Shown one piece after another: positions 47,725 to 47,939 of a DNA stretch of 47,939 bases. The DNA is from Pseudomonadota bacterium. GTDB taxonomy: Bacteria > Pseudomonadota > Gammaproteobacteria > Burkholderiales > Burkholderiaceae_C. Both the position numbers and the translations under genes were made by a program. Numbering within the stretch: position 1 is the stretch's first letter; each line of letters opens with the position of its first letter. Below the pieces are notes generated by a model. It was given only the letters and a program-made list of their open reading frames with translations. It was not told where the DNA came from and searched no databases. The DNA is taken from assembly GCA_030538605.1 (NCBI GenBank), contig JAUNTQ010000017.1:1-47939 (forward strand). Reading direction: 5' to 3'.

Positions 47725-47803
47725 GGAGCTGCTTGTGTATATTTTTAAACAAATTTCTATATGTTTATATATAAAAACCTTTTATAACATACGTAAACAG
47801 CTA
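47725..47803. repeat. AGCTGCTTGCG palindrome, copy 9 (decayed)
   Basis: AGGAGCTGCTTGTGTATAT faces ACATACGTAAACAGCTA; tip TTTCTATATG faces TATATAAAAA. Both arms have mutations. It lies 29 bp upstream of the CinA-N gene start. Confidence 0.85.
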
Positions 47804-47863
47804 TCGTTATTCATATGACTCGTTCCTCTCGCTGCACCTGCAAGGCCCGCAGCCCATGGCCTC

Positions 47864-47939
47864 GTAGGCTGGGTAGAGCCGAAGGCGAAACCCAGCGCTC
47901 TCGCGAGCCGGGTTGCTGGGTTTCGCCTTCGGCTCTACC
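47864..47939. repeat. GTAGGCTGGGTAGAGC inverted repeat, copy 3 (cut by window end)
   Basis: GTAGGCTGGGTAGAGCCGAA and TTCGCCTTCGGCTCTACC face each other. Almost identical to the copy at 44264-44348; the last bases fall outside the window. Confidence 0.88.

Overview
The window is GC-rich chromosomal DNA that I read as a betaproteobacterium of the order Burkholderiales, most likely family Comamonadaceae. The evidence is the asd-fimV-truA-trpFBA-accD order, the TauE/SafE-hemN-fnr block, the glnA-ntrB-ntrC block, a FimV/HubP protein with an Ala/Pro-rich middle, and several dispersed short repeat families typical of such genomes. I see no rRNA, CRISPR array, prophage or full insertion sequence. One tRNA-Ser(GGA) is present.

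Layout. 1-4047 (minus): a thiamine run thiG, then a DUF262/DUF1524 (GmrSD-like) gene, then a ThiD-ThiE fusion that leaves the window. 4626-8682: a TRAP transporter (dctQM on plus, convergent dctP on minus). 8899-9890: ridA-like and plsY. 10294-13753: a TauE/SafE-type membrane protein and hemN on minus, fnr on plus. 14039-18384: a YdcH/DUF465 protein, a large Orn/Lys/Arg decarboxylase, and an NfeD plus SPFH (QmcA-type) pair. 18430-19545: tRNA-Ser followed by a RelE/NadS-type toxin-antitoxin pair lying between two identical copies of a 37-nt terminator. 19565-31033: GNAT, HSL-type hydrolase, triple DUF3011 protein, Fe-alcohol dehydrogenase, rpiA, pyrD, an orphan VapB, LhgO-like oxidase, a lone peptide-type binding protein coupled to a GGDEF protein, and a haloacid-dehalogenase-like enzyme. 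31393-40229: asd, fimV, truA, trpF, trpB, trpA, an orphan antitoxin-like small gene, accD. 40462-47696 (minus): GAF protein, ntrC, ntrB, a periplasmic protein, glnA with a sigma-54 promoter and two NtrC-like boxes, and a CinA-N/MoaB-like protein.

The most striking feature is what lies between the genes. Nine copies of an approximately 80-bp palindrome (tips ATAGCTGCTTGCG / CGCAAGCAGCTAT, AT-rich middle) occur about every 5 kb and only in intergenic DNA. Their two arms co-vary from copy to copy. At least five other repeat families sit beside them. Some have entered genes or control regions: a GC-rich repeat runs in frame through thiDE, another supplies the last codons of the TauE-like gene, and a third lies between the glnA promoter and its enhancer. 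Two orphan antitoxin-like genes overlap housekeeping genes by one to a few bases. The best candidates for undescribed biology are the palindrome family, the GmrSD-like gene locked into the thiamine operon, and the terminator-flanked toxin-antitoxin cassette beside tRNA-Ser.
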